NCBI RefSeq assembly: GCF_046292825.1
Contig: NZ_JBKBQG010000007.1
Coordinates: forward strand, 1-64,000
Direction of reading: 5' to 3'
Origin: Salinarimonas sp046292825
GTDB taxonomy: Bacteria > Pseudomonadota > Alphaproteobacteria > Rhizobiales > Beijerinckiaceae
Length of the DNA stretch: 64,000 bases
The notes below the pieces were generated by a model, which had not been told where the DNA came from, ran no database searches, and worked only from the letters and a program-made list of their open reading frames with translations. Below are positions 53,722-62,654 of the stretch, piece after piece. A program made the position numbers and the translations under genes. Numbering within the stretch: the stretch's first letter is position 1; every line of letters begins with the position of its first letter.

Positions 53722-55184
53722 CGCAGGCCTCCGTGCAGGCGCTCGGCCGCACGCAGCGAGAGCGCCGCGACGGTGAGGCTCGGGTTGGCGGTCGCGCAGG
53801 TGGTGAAGGCGGCCGAGCCGACGCAGACGAGGTTGCGCCAGCGATGGTGGATCATGTCGGCGTCGATCACGGAGGTCTGCGGATCGTGGCCCATGCGCAG
53901 CGTCCCCTGCAGATGCGATTCGGTCGGCCGCTCGAAGACGAAGCGGATCGCCTCGACGGGAAGCGGCGCCAGGATCTCCGGCAGGCGCTCCTCGACGGCG
54001 ACAATCCCGGCGCGGGCGTAATCCGAGAAGCCGGGGAAGACGACGTGCGGCTCGCCGTCGTCGCCGAGGAGGACGCGGGATTCGTCGGAGGGAAGATCCT
54101 CGGTGACGACCATCAGAGGCAGCGTCTGGCGCCAGCGGCCGGGCTCCCGACGCAGCCCGTGCTTCCAGCGATTCTCGAAGAAGACGAGCGCCGCGCCGTG
54201 GCGGGCGCGGAAGTCCCCGTCGGCGAGCGCGTAATTGAGGCCCGTCGTGATCGTGCTGCCGTCGAAATTGTCGAGCCCGTCGAGGAGGACCTCGTATTCC
54301 ACGCCGTGCGTCTCGTGCAGGCCGCGCCCGGTGAGGCCCCCGCCCATGCCGGAGGCCTCGAGGATGGCGGGCGCGTGGATCGCGTTGGCGCCGAGCACCA
54401 CGAGATCGGCGCTCGCCCGGTGCTCGCGCCCGTCCGCCTCGAAGACGACCGCCGACACGAGCCCGCCCGACGTTTCGAGCCGGGTCACCCGCGCGTCGCA
54501 GACGAGCGTGACGCGCGGATCCCCGAACACGTGCGCGAGCCCGTTCTGCGCGGTGAACTTGGCGTCGGCCGGGCAGATCTGACAGCGCAGCGACGCGCAG
54601 CAGGCCGGACGCGTCGGGGTCGCGATCCGCGCGCGGGCGGTGGGCATGATGAAATGGTGGTCGGGCTGGGCTGCCTTCATCAGCCGATCGATCGCCGAGC
54701 CGCGATGGGGCGGCTGGGGGAACGGGGCCGAGCGCGGCAGGACGCGTCCCATGTCGGCGTCGCCCGAGATCGCCATGATCTCCTCGGCCGTCTGGTAATG
54801 CGGCTCGAGATCGTCGTAGCCGATCGGCCAATCCTCGCCGACGCCGTAGAGGGAGCGCAGGCGGAAATCGTTCGGGTGCATGCGCGGCGTCTGCGCGAAC
54901 CAGCAATTCATGCCGCCGCCGAAGCCGATGGTGAAGTTCCAGGGCTTCTCGGAGGCGCGCGAATAGGTGCTCTCGTGGTCGGTCGCACTGTTTCTCGCGT
55001 TCTCGATCTGCCAGGCGTGGTCGTGCAGGCCGCCGCGCTCCAGGACGAGGATGCGCGTGCGTTCGGGGGCGCGCGCGAGGATGCCGGCGAGGAAGAACGC
55101 CGATCCGAACCCGCTGCCCACGACGACCATGTCGAAACGGCCGCCGCTCGCGGCCGCGGCGGCTTCAGTCGTGATCGCAGTCAT
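53718..55184 (-). CDS. GMC-type FAD-dependent dehydrogenase, catalytic subunit with cysteine cluster
   Basis: A 488-residue flavoprotein: the FAD dinucleotide motif VVGSGFGSAF (about 21-30), GGGMNCWFAQTP, and the C-terminal GMC motif HLQGTLRMGHDPQTSVID, ending ANPSLTVAALSL. Cysteines C195, C196, C201 and C204 form the CC-x4-C pattern that holds a 3Fe-4S cluster in FAD-glucose dehydrogenase alpha subunits. It has no signal of its own and probably travels with the Tat small subunit. Substrates in the family are sugars, sugar acids or alcohols. ATG 55184 is used; ATG 55208 would add 8 residues. Confidence 0.8.
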   Translation of the reverse strand: MTAITTEAAAAASGGRFDMVVVGSGFGSAFFLAGILARAPERTRILVLERGGLHDHAWQIENARNSATDHESTYSRASEKPWNFTIGFGGGMNCWFAQTPRMHPNDFRLRSLYGVGEDWPIGYDDLEPHYQTAEEIMAISGDADMGRVLPRSAPFPQPPHRGSAIDRLMKAAQPDHHFIMPTARARIATPTRPACCASLRCQICPADAKFTAQNGLAHVFGDPRVTLVCDARVTRLETSGGLVSAVVFEADGREHRASADLVVLGANAIHAPAILEASGMGGGLTGRGLHETHGVEYEVLLDGLDNFDGSTITTGLNYALADGDFRARHGAALVFFENRWKHGLRREPGRWRQTLPLMVVTEDLPSDESRVLLGDDGEPHVVFPGFSDYARAGIVAVEERLPEILAPLPVEAIRFVFERPTESHLQGTLRMGHDPQTSVIDADMIHHRWRNLVCVGSAAFTTCATANPSLTVAALSLRAAERLHGGLR

Positions 55185-55260
55185 GATGTCGTATCCCGGG
55201 CGCTGCATCGGAAGGCCGGGGACAATGGGCGAGGCCGAGGATCGTTCCCGGCCCGAGTTC

Positions 55261-56169
55261 TCATGTCTGCGCGTCGTCGACCTCGCCCGGCCGGCCGGAG
55301 GCGGGGCCGACGAGGATCGTCACCGCGTCCGGCTCGACCTCGAGCTCGACCGTCGCCGGGCACGCCTCCGAGGGCGGGATGTCGTCGTCGACGTGCAGCG
55401 GCGTTCCCTCCCAGGCGAGCGCGATCCTGCGGCCGCGCCGCGTCGTCAGAGGCGGCTTCTCGCCGGGATCGCCGGATTTCAGCCAGCGGAGCATGTCCTT
55501 GCGCCGGGATGGCTCCAGCACGACGACGTCGAACATCCCGTCGCCGGGGTCGGCATCGGGCGCGAGCCGCAGGCGCGGCCCGCCGCAGGGGATGTTGAGC
55601 ACCTCGAGGAGAAGATGGTCCTCCGGCATCGGCTCGTCGTCGACGAGCACCCGCACGCGGTCCGCGTCGCTCTTCTCGACCTCCTGCCGGATCGCCTTCG
55701 CGGCCGCCTTGAGACGGGCGTCGCGACCAGTATCGGGCTTGCCGAGGCGCTTGGCGCTGCGCACGAGGGCGCCGAGGCCGATCCCTTCGACGACCCGCGC
55801 GCAACCCCAGGGGCCCCGCGCCATGCCGACGTCGAGGCGCCGCCGCTCGGCGTCTCGCAACGCGTGCAGGATGTCCTCGAGGCTCCCGCCGATGCCGAAC
55901 GAGGCGGCGATGTTGTTGGCGGTGCCGAGCGGCAGGATCGCGATCGGGACCGAGCGGTCCGGCATCTGCGTGATCGCCTTGGCGACCGTCCCGTCCCCGC
56001 CTGCGACGATGACGACGTCGCAGGGCTCCGACAGGGCCGCGGTCAGCTCGCCGACCTTGCTCGACTGGTAGCGCGCGGTGATCTTCGCGTCGCGCAGCAG
56101 GGACCGCAATCTTTCGCCGCTGGTCTCGCCGTCGCCGGCGCCGGGGTTGTGAACGAGAAGAGCTTTCAT
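55261..56169 (-). CDS. Diacylglycerol/sphingosine kinase-family lipid kinase
   Basis: A 302-residue protein. The N-terminal DAGK catalytic domain starts KALLVHNPGAGDG and has the nucleotide-binding GGDGT (57-61) and LPLGTANNIAASFGI. The C-terminal beta-sandwich domain (about 130-290) has GDGMFDVVVLEPSRR. This fits YegS/BmrU-type lipid kinases, which use ATP to phosphorylate a lipid or diacylglycerol at the inner membrane. ATG 56169 begins the first strand. It stands alone between the dehydrogenase and AtoE-like genes. Confidence 0.85.
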   Translation of the reverse strand: MKALLVHNPGAGDGETSGERLRSLLRDAKITARYQSSKVGELTAALSEPCDVVIVAGGDGTVAKAITQMPDRSVPIAILPLGTANNIAASFGIGGSLEDILHALRDAERRRLDVGMARGPWGCARVVEGIGLGALVRSAKRLGKPDTGRDARLKAAAKAIRQEVEKSDADRVRVLVDDEPMPEDHLLLEVLNIPCGGPRLRLAPDADPGDGMFDVVVLEPSRRKDMLRWLKSGDPGEKPPLTTRRGRRIALAWEGTPLHVDDDIPPSEACPATVELEVEPDAVTILVGPASGRPGEVDDAQT

Positions 56170-56255
56170 GGAGCCGGTCGCCTCGCCGATCTGCCGCCCC
56201 CTCGAGGCGCGATCCTTACAAGTCCACACGGCCGAGCCGGGTTCCGGACGAGGCC

Positions 56256-56278
56256 GGGGGGCGCTCCGGGCGCCCCCC
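56256..56278 (-). terminator. Hairpin after the AtoE-like gene
   Basis: Perfect 9-bp stem GGGGGGCGC / GCGCCCCCC with a 5-base loop, 20 bases beyond the stop of the leftward AtoE-like gene. On that strand no T-tract follows, so termination may be weak or factor-dependent. Confidence 0.4.
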
Positions 56279-56298
56279 TTTCCGCGTGCGTGCGCGCC

Positions 56299-57609
56299 TC
56301 ACAGAACCGTCAGCAGGGTGCCGACGACGGCGCCGACGACGACGAGGTGCACGAGGCAGAAGCCCATGATGTCCTTGGCCTTCAACCCGGCGATCCCGAG
56401 CATCGGCAGCGCCCAGAAGGGCTGCAGGAGGTTCGTCCACGCGTCGCCCCAGGCGACCGCCATCGCCACGCGCGCGACGTCCGCGCCGAGCGCCTCCGCC
56501 GCCGGCAGCACGACCGGCGCCTGCACCGCCCATTGGCCGCCGCCGGAGGGCACGAACAGGTTGACGAGGCCCGCGCTCAGGAAGGTCCAGAACGGCAGCG
56601 TCGCGGCGCTCGAGATCGAGACGAAGAAGTGCGACATGCTCGCCGCGAGGCCGGATTGGGTCATGATCGCCATGATGCCCGCATAGAACGGGAACTGGAT
56701 CACGATCCCCGCCCCGCCCTTCACGCCCTCCTGGAGGGCGGCGAGGAGGTTGCGCGCGGTGCCGTGGAGCACGATCCCCAGCATCAGGAACAGGTAGTTG
56801 ACGATGTTGAGGTTCAGCCCCTCGCCGCGCACCGCGAAATAGTGGACGAGGAAGACGAGGCCAGGCACGCCGACGAGCCACATCAGGATGCGGCTGTTCT
56901 CGAGATGGTCGGCGGGGCGCGCGGGCGCGAAGTCCTCGGCCTGCTTCTCGCCGAGCTGCTCGCGGCTCACGTAGACGCTCTCGTCCTCGCGCGGCAGCAT
57001 GAGCCGGTTGAGGAGCGGGATGGTGACGAACAGGACCGCGACGATGATCAGGTTGAACGGGGCGAAGATCGTCGCGTCCGTGCCGACGAGCCCGATCTGC
57101 CCTTCCGCGAAATGGCCCGGCGTCGCGATGGTGAGCGGGACCGAGCCCGCGAGCCCCGCGTGCCAGACGACGAAGCCGGAATAGGCCGAGGCGACGAGGA
57201 GGCGGTAGTCGACGCGCACGTGGCGCGCGACCTCCTTGGCGAAGAGCGCGCCCACCACGAGGCCGAAACCCCAATTGATCCACGCCGCTACCATCGAGAC
57301 CAGGGTGACGAGCACGATCGCCGCGCCGGCGCTCCGCGCGAGCCCCGCGAGAGCCCCGAGGATCCGGCGCACCGGCGGGGACGAGGCCAGGATGAATCCC
57401 GTCACGAGGACGAGGAGCATCTGCATCGAGAAGGCGAGGAGCCCCCAGAACCCGTCGCCCCACATCTCGACGACCTCGAGAGGGCCGGCCCCTTCGAAGG
57501 CGATGGCGGACGCCGCCGCGACGATCGTCAAGACGAGCACGAAGACGAAGGCGTCGGGGAGGTACCGGTCGGCGAGGCTCACCGCCGGTCGTGATATCGC
57601 TTGCAGCAT
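56299..57609 (-). CDS. atoE: Short-chain fatty acid transporter, AtoE family
   Basis: A 436-residue inner-membrane protein with about twelve helices and conserved AtoE features: FWGLLAFSMQMLLVLVTGF, MVAAWINWGFGLVVGALFA, PSGGGQWAVQAPV and AVAWGDAWTNLLQPFWALPM. It imports short-chain acids such as acetoacetate or butyrate. No acetoacetate-CoA transferase genes are next to it, so the coupling seen in the E. coli ato operon is absent here. ATG 57609 has AGAGGA upstream; the earlier ATG 57675 precedes a basic non-membrane stretch. Confidence 0.87.
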   Translation of the reverse strand: MLQAISRPAVSLADRYLPDAFVFVLVLTIVAAASAIAFEGAGPLEVVEMWGDGFWGLLAFSMQMLLVLVTGFILASSPPVRRILGALAGLARSAGAAIVLVTLVSMVAAWINWGFGLVVGALFAKEVARHVRVDYRLLVASAYSGFVVWHAGLAGSVPLTIATPGHFAEGQIGLVGTDATIFAPFNLIIVAVLFVTIPLLNRLMLPREDESVYVSREQLGEKQAEDFAPARPADHLENSRILMWLVGVPGLVFLVHYFAVRGEGLNLNIVNYLFLMLGIVLHGTARNLLAALQEGVKGGAGIVIQFPFYAGIMAIMTQSGLAASMSHFFVSISSAATLPFWTFLSAGLVNLFVPSGGGQWAVQAPVVLPAAEALGADVARVAMAVAWGDAWTNLLQPFWALPMLGIAGLKAKDIMGFCLVHLVVVGAVVGTLLTVL

Positions 57610-57731
57610 GGACGTGTTCCTCTCGCGAGGCGCGCCGACACCGCTCCGGCGGGGGGCGCCCGTTCTTCTCGACACGGGAGAAACGCGGCAAGCGCGGCGT
57701 TAATCCGCGCGCGTGCCGCTCGGCGCTTCCC

Positions 57732-58673
57732 TCAACGCTCCCCGCGCCGATAGGGCGCCATCAGCGCCTCGGGCGCGCGCCCGCGCCGGGAGACGAGCAC
57801 GAGGGCGAGGATCGAGAGGAGGTAGGGCGTCATCAGGAAGACCTGATAGGGCAGCCCCGGCACCACGTGCTGCAGGCGCAGCTGGTAGGCGTCGAAGAAG
57901 GCGAACAGGAGCGCGCCGACGAGCGCCTTGCCCGGCCGCCAGGCCGCGAAGACGACGAGCGCGATGCAGATCCAGCCGCGCCCCTGCACCATGTGCGGGA
58001 AGAACGAGTTGAAGGCCGCCGTCGTCAGGAAGGCGCCGCCGATCGCCATCAGGGCCGAGCCCACCATCACCGCGCCGATGCGGATCGCGTTCGGATCGAG
58101 GCCCTGCGCCTCGACCGCGTGCGGGTTCTCGCCCGCCATCCGCACGGCGAGCCCGAGCGGCGTGCGCGCGAGGACGTAGGCCGTAACGCCCACCGCCGCG
58201 AGCGCGAGATAGGTCGGCGCGGTCTGCGTGAAGAGAACGGGGCCGAGGAAGGGCAGGTCGGACAGGAGCGGCACCGCGAGGGGGCGGAACGGCTCGATCG
58301 TCGGCGGCGAGGCGCCGACCTGCACGACGAGCCGGTAGACGTAATAGCTGAGCGAGGAGGCGAACAAGGTGATGCCGAGCCCGGCCACGTGTTGCGAGAG
58401 GCCGAGCGGCACCGTGAGCGCGGCGTGCAGGAGCCCGAACAGGGCGCCGAAGAAGGCCGCGGCCGCGATCCCCGTCCACAGGTCGCCGCCCATGAACACG
58501 GTGAGCCAGCCGACCATGGCGCCCATGGTCATGATGCCCTCGATGCCGAGATTGAGGATGCCCGCCCGCTCGCAGATCAGGGCGCCGAGCGCGCCGAGGA
58601 TCAGCGGCGTCGCGATGCGCAGGGTGGCGGCCCACAGGCTCGTGGTGCCGAGGATCTCGATCGCCTCGATCAT
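57732..58673 (-). CDS. BMP-type ABC importer permease 2 (nucleoside/purine-like)
   Basis: A 313-residue inner-membrane permease of the BPD_transp_2 family (as in BmpA/nucleoside and ribose systems), about eight to ten helices. The conserved opening is ATLRIATPLILGALGALICE, followed by RAGILNLGIEGIMTMGAMVG, with GLAVRMAGENPHAVEAQGLD as the coupling loop. It overlaps the other permease by 4 bases and is the last gene of the operon. Confidence 0.87.
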   Translation of the reverse strand: MIEAIEILGTTSLWAATLRIATPLILGALGALICERAGILNLGIEGIMTMGAMVGWLTVFMGGDLWTGIAAAAFFGALFGLLHAALTVPLGLSQHVAGLGITLFASSLSYYVYRLVVQVGASPPTIEPFRPLAVPLLSDLPFLGPVLFTQTAPTYLALAAVGVTAYVLARTPLGLAVRMAGENPHAVEAQGLDPNAIRIGAVMVGSALMAIGGAFLTTAAFNSFFPHMVQGRGWICIALVVFAAWRPGKALVGALLFAFFDAYQLRLQHVVPGLPYQVFLMTPYLLSILALVLVSRRGRAPEALMAPYRRGER

Positions 58674-59719
58674 CGGCGGATCCGGTAGCTGGTGAAGAGG
58701 AGGGCGACGAGCATCGTGAGCAGCGAGACCGCGACGATGACGTCCGCGATGAAGCTCGGCGTCCCGACCGCGCGGCTCATCGCGTCCGCGCCGACGAAGG
58801 CGACCGCCACGAACAGCGCGCTCGCGACGATGCCGATCGGGTTGAGCGCGGCGAGCATGGCGACGACGATGCCGGCATAGCCGTAGCCGGGGGAGAGATC
58901 GGTCGTGACGGCGCCCTTGAGCCCCGCGACCTCGACCGCGCCGGCGAGCCCCGCGAGCGCGCCCGACAGGAGGCCGATCCCGAGAAGGGTCCGGGGCAGC
59001 GACACGCCGGCGAAGGCGGCGGCGCGCGGGGAGAGGCCGGCCGCGCGGCTGCGCATTCCGAAGGTCGTGCGCGCGCCGATCAGGGCGACGACGAGCGCCG
59101 CGACGATCGCGATCAGGAGCCCGACATGCAGCCGGGTGCGCTCGACGAGGGCGGGCAGCATCAGGGCGTCGTCGACCGGCACCGATTGCGGCCAGCCGAA
59201 GGCGAACGGGTCGCGCAGGGGACCCTCGATCATCATGCCGACGAACAGGATGACGACGAAGTTGAGGAGGAGCGTCGTCACGACCTCGTCGACGCCGTAG
59301 CGCACGCGCAGGATCACGGGCCCGAGCAGGAGCGCGGCGCCCGCGGCCATGCCGGCGAGCATCATCAGGAGGATCGCGAGCGGCGGGGGCAGGCCGACGA
59401 GGACCGAATGGCCGAGCCAGGCGGTGACGAGGGCGCCCATGTAGAGCTGCCCCTCGCCCCCGATGTTCCACAGCCGCGCGCGAAACGCGACCGCCGCCGC
59501 GAGCCCGGTGAGGATCAAAGGCGTCGCGCGCGCGAGCGTCTCGGTGATCGCGAGCCGCGAGCCGAAGGCGCCGCGCAGCATCGCCGCATAGGCGTCGAGC
59601 GGGCTCGCGCCCGCGGCCGCGATCAGGACGCCCGAGATCGCGAGCGCGGCGATCACGGCGCCGATCGGGGCCGCCGCCGCGAGCGCGAGGGGGGTGTCGG
59701 CGCGTCGCTCCAGCCTCAC
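58670..59719 (-). CDS. BMP-type ABC importer permease 1
   Basis: A 349-residue permease of the same family as its neighbour: ETLARATPLILTGLAAAVAF, RARLWNIGGEGQLYMGAL, coupling loop FGMRSRAAGLSPRAAAFAGV and VEVAGLKGAVTTDLSPGYGY. It starts at GTG 59719, which overlaps the ATPase stop (GTGA); no ATG is close. Together the two permeases form the channel. Confidence 0.87.
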   Translation of the reverse strand: MRLERRADTPLALAAAAPIGAVIAALAISGVLIAAAGASPLDAYAAMLRGAFGSRLAITETLARATPLILTGLAAAVAFRARLWNIGGEGQLYMGALVTAWLGHSVLVGLPPPLAILLMMLAGMAAGAALLLGPVILRVRYGVDEVVTTLLLNFVVILFVGMMIEGPLRDPFAFGWPQSVPVDDALMLPALVERTRLHVGLLIAIVAALVVALIGARTTFGMRSRAAGLSPRAAAFAGVSLPRTLLGIGLLSGALAGLAGAVEVAGLKGAVTTDLSPGYGYAGIVVAMLAALNPIGIVASALFVAVAFVGADAMSRAVGTPSFIADVIVAVSLLTMLVALLFTSYRIRR

Positions 59720-61245
59720 GCGGCTTCCTCCCAAACGCCCGCCATCATCAGCCCGACGCTGCGCGCATCGGCGTCCTCCGCCCGGATCGGCCGCGACAGC
59801 CGGCCCTTGACGATCGCCTGGATGCGGTCGGCGAGCGCGAGGACCTCGTCGAGATCCTCGGAGATCAGCAGGATCGCCGCCCCGCGCGCCCGCGCGGCGA
59901 GGAGCTCGGAATGGACGGCGGCGATCGCGCCCTCGTCGAGGCCGCGGGTCGGCTGGTCGGCGACGACGAAACGCGGCTCGCGGGCGAGGTTGCGGCCGAG
60001 AACGAGCTTCTGCATGTTGCCGCCCGACAGGAGCCGCGTGCGGGTGTCGGGCGTCGCGCTGCGGATGTCGAAGCGCGCGATCAGGCTCTGCGCGAAGACG
60101 CGCGCGGCGCCGCGGCGCACGAAACCGAGCCGCGAGAAGCCCGGCTCGTGGAGGCGCTCGAGCACCGCGTTCTCCCACACGCTCATCTCGCCGACGACGC
60201 CCTCGGCGTGGCGATCCTCGGGGATGCGGCCGATTCCGGCGGCGACGAGGGCGGCGGGATCGAGGGCGCCCATGTCGCGCGCGCCCGTCTCGCCTTCGTC
60301 GAGGGTGAGCCGCCCGGAGGTCGGCGCGGCGAGCCCGCTCACGATGCGCCCGAGCGCCGCCTGGCCGTTGCCCGAGACGCCGACGATGCCCAGGATCTCG
60401 CCCGCGGCGATCTCGAAATCGACGTCGAGGAGACGCGTATGACCGCCCTCGACGAGCCCGACGCTCTCGCCGCGCACGACGATCGGCCCGACCGCGTGCG
60501 CGGAGCGGCGCGGGCGCTCGACGCGCCGGCCGACCATCAGCTCGGCGAGCTCGGCCGCGCTCGTCTCGGCGGGACGCCGCTCGCCGACGACGCGCCCGCG
60601 GCGCAGGACGACGACGCGGTCCGCCGCCGCCATCACCTCGCCGAGCTTGTGCGAGATGAAGACGAGCGAGAGCCCCTGCGCGGTCATGCCCCGCAGCGTC
60701 TCGAACAGGCGCTCCGCCTCCGGCCGCGCGAGAACGGCGGTCGGCTCGTCGAGGACGAGGATGCGCGCGTCGCGGTAGAGCGCCTTGAGGATCTCGACGC
60801 GCTGGCGCTCGCCCACCGACAGATCGCCGACGCGCGCCGCCGGATCGACCGGCAGACCGAAGCGCTCGGAGACGGCGAGAAGCTTCTTGCGGCCCTCCTC
60901 GCGGCGGCTCGAGACGCGCAGAAGCGGCTCCGAGCCGATCATCACGTTGTCGAGGACGGTGAGGTTGGCGGCGAGCGTGAAATGCTGATGCACCATGCCG
61001 ATGCCGGCCTCGATCGCCGCGCGCGGACGCCCCGCCGGCAGCGGCGCGCCGTCGACGAGGACGCGGCCCTCGTCGGCGGTGTAATGGCCGAACAGGATGT
61101 TCATCAGCGTGGTCTTGCCCGCGCCGTTCTCGCCGAGCAGCGCCAGGATCTCGCCGCGCCCGAGAGACAGGCTCACGTCCTCGTTGGCGACGAGGGAGCC
61201 GAAGCGTTTGGTGATGCGCTCGAGCGCGAGGACGGGGGTGCTCAC
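59716..61245 (-). CDS. BMP-type ABC importer ATPase (two nucleotide-binding domains)
   Basis: A 509-residue tandem ATPase. The first domain (about 1-245) has Walker A GENGAGKTT, signature LSVGERQRVEILKAL and Walker B ILVLDEPTAVL. The second (about 255-509) has a degenerate Walker A GVSGNGQAA, signature LSGGNMQKLVLGRNL and VADQPTRGLD. The degenerate second P-loop is normal for this family (for example the nucleoside and ribose ATPases). GTG 61245 overlaps the amidase stop by 4 bases. Confidence 0.88.
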   Translation of the reverse strand: MSTPVLALERITKRFGSLVANEDVSLSLGRGEILALLGENGAGKTTLMNILFGHYTADEGRVLVDGAPLPAGRPRAAIEAGIGMVHQHFTLAANLTVLDNVMIGSEPLLRVSSRREEGRKKLLAVSERFGLPVDPAARVGDLSVGERQRVEILKALYRDARILVLDEPTAVLARPEAERLFETLRGMTAQGLSLVFISHKLGEVMAAADRVVVLRRGRVVGERRPAETSAAELAELMVGRRVERPRRSAHAVGPIVVRGESVGLVEGGHTRLLDVDFEIAAGEILGIVGVSGNGQAALGRIVSGLAAPTSGRLTLDEGETGARDMGALDPAALVAAGIGRIPEDRHAEGVVGEMSVWENAVLERLHEPGFSRLGFVRRGAARVFAQSLIARFDIRSATPDTRTRLLSGGNMQKLVLGRNLAREPRFVVADQPTRGLDEGAIAAVHSELLAARARGAAILLISEDLDEVLALADRIQAIVKGRLSRPIRAEDADARSVGLMMAGVWEEAA

Positions 61246-62627
61246 GCGGGCAGCCCCGCGATCGGCCCGGGATAGCGGACGGGGGGCGCCGCGCCCGCGA
61301 GCCGCGCGGCGAGGGCGAGGAGCGCGCGGTCGCTGCCGTGCAGGCCCATCAGCTGCACGCTCGCCGGCAGGCCGTCCTCGCGCATGCCGAAGGGGAGGGC
61401 GAGCGCGGGCACGCCGGCGACGTTCGCGAGGGACACGCCCGGCGCGATCGCCTCCATCGCGGCGAAATGGGCCTGCGCGTCTTGCGCCTGCGGGTCGAGC
61501 CGGCCGATCCGGGGCGGTCCGTCGGCGAGGACGGGGGAGAGGATCACGTCCGTGTCCGAGAACAGGAGGGCCGTCCCATGCGCGATGCGCGCCGCCTCCC
61601 GCGCGAGCGCGAACAGGCGCGCCGCCGAGAGCTCCCGCCCGCTCCGCGCGATCGCCGCGGCGATCGGCGAGACGTCGTCCATCGCGATGCCGAGCGCGTC
61701 GAGCCCCTCGGCCGCCGCGATCGCGAGGATCGGATGCGCGACCGCGGCCGCGCGGTCGCAAAGCGCCACGAGGTCGTCGGGATCCGTCTCGCGCACGGTG
61801 CAGCCGAGATCGGCGAGCGCGGCGGCGGCGGCGCGCAGCGCGGCGGCATTCGCGGGAGAGGTCGTCGCGGGGACGTGCAGGCGCACCCGCGGGGCGGCGG
61901 GGAGCGTGCGGGCGAGAAGCTCGCCCTCGGGCCCCGCGACCGCGCCGGCGACCGCCGCAAAGGCCGTCGCGACGTCGCGCACCGAGCGGGCGAGGACGAG
62001 CTCGCCGACGAGGCCCATCAGGTGGTTCTCGAAGCCCGGGCCCATCGGGGTCGCGCCGCGGCTCGGCTTCATCCCGACGAGCCCGCAGCAGGCGGCGGGC
62101 ACGCGCGTCGATCCGGCGCCGTCCGTCGCGTGCGCGATCGCGACGATCCCCGCCGCCACCGCCGCCGCCGCGCCGCCCGAGGAGCCGCCGGGGCTGAGGG
62201 CGGGGTCGAAGGGGTTGCGCGCGAGAGGCCCGCCCGGCGGCTCGGCGGTGAGCGCGAGGCCGAATTCCGGCGTCGTCGTGATCCCGAAGGTGACGAGGCC
62301 GGCTGCGTGCAGGCGGGCGAAGAAGGGCGTATCGCCGGTGGGATCCGGCAGCATCCGCCGCAGCGCCGGCGAGCCCGCGGCGGGGCACAGGCCGGCCGCG
62401 AACGAGCCGAGATCCTTGGCGAGGAAAGGCACGCCGTGGAGGGGCCCGCGCGCGGCCTCCGGCAGGGCGTCGCGCGCCTGCGCCCCCGCGCGTCCGAGCG
62501 CCGGCTCGAGCCGGACGGTCGCGCCGAGATCGGCGCGCGCCCGCGCGGCCTCGAGCGCGGCCTCCATCGCGGCGGCCGCGCTCGTGCGCCCGTCCCGGAT
62601 CGCCGCCGCGAGCGCCGTCGCGTCCAT
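61242..62627 (-). CDS. Amidase signature-family hydrolase
   Basis: A 461-residue enzyme with the Ser-cisSer-Lys triad: K71 in FLAKDLG, the GGSSGG motif (147-152) and nucleophile S173 in DGAGSTRVPA. It hydrolyses an amide; its place between the binding protein and the ATPase of a BMP-type importer suggests the substrate comes from the imported compound or its breakdown. AtzF, ureidopropionase-like and aryl amidase functions share this fold, so the precise reaction is open. Confidence 0.85.
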   Translation of the reverse strand: MDATALAAAIRDGRTSAAAAMEAALEAARARADLGATVRLEPALGRAGAQARDALPEAARGPLHGVPFLAKDLGSFAAGLCPAAGSPALRRMLPDPTGDTPFFARLHAAGLVTFGITTTPEFGLALTAEPPGGPLARNPFDPALSPGGSSGGAAAAVAAGIVAIAHATDGAGSTRVPAACCGLVGMKPSRGATPMGPGFENHLMGLVGELVLARSVRDVATAFAAVAGAVAGPEGELLARTLPAAPRVRLHVPATTSPANAAALRAAAAALADLGCTVRETDPDDLVALCDRAAAVAHPILAIAAAEGLDALGIAMDDVSPIAAAIARSGRELSAARLFALAREAARIAHGTALLFSDTDVILSPVLADGPPRIGRLDPQAQDAQAHFAAMEAIAPGVSLANVAGVPALALPFGMREDGLPASVQLMGLHGSDRALLALAARLAGAAPPVRYPGPIAGLPA

Positions 62628-62654
62628 GCCCGTCCCCCGCCCGCGCGCCGCCGA

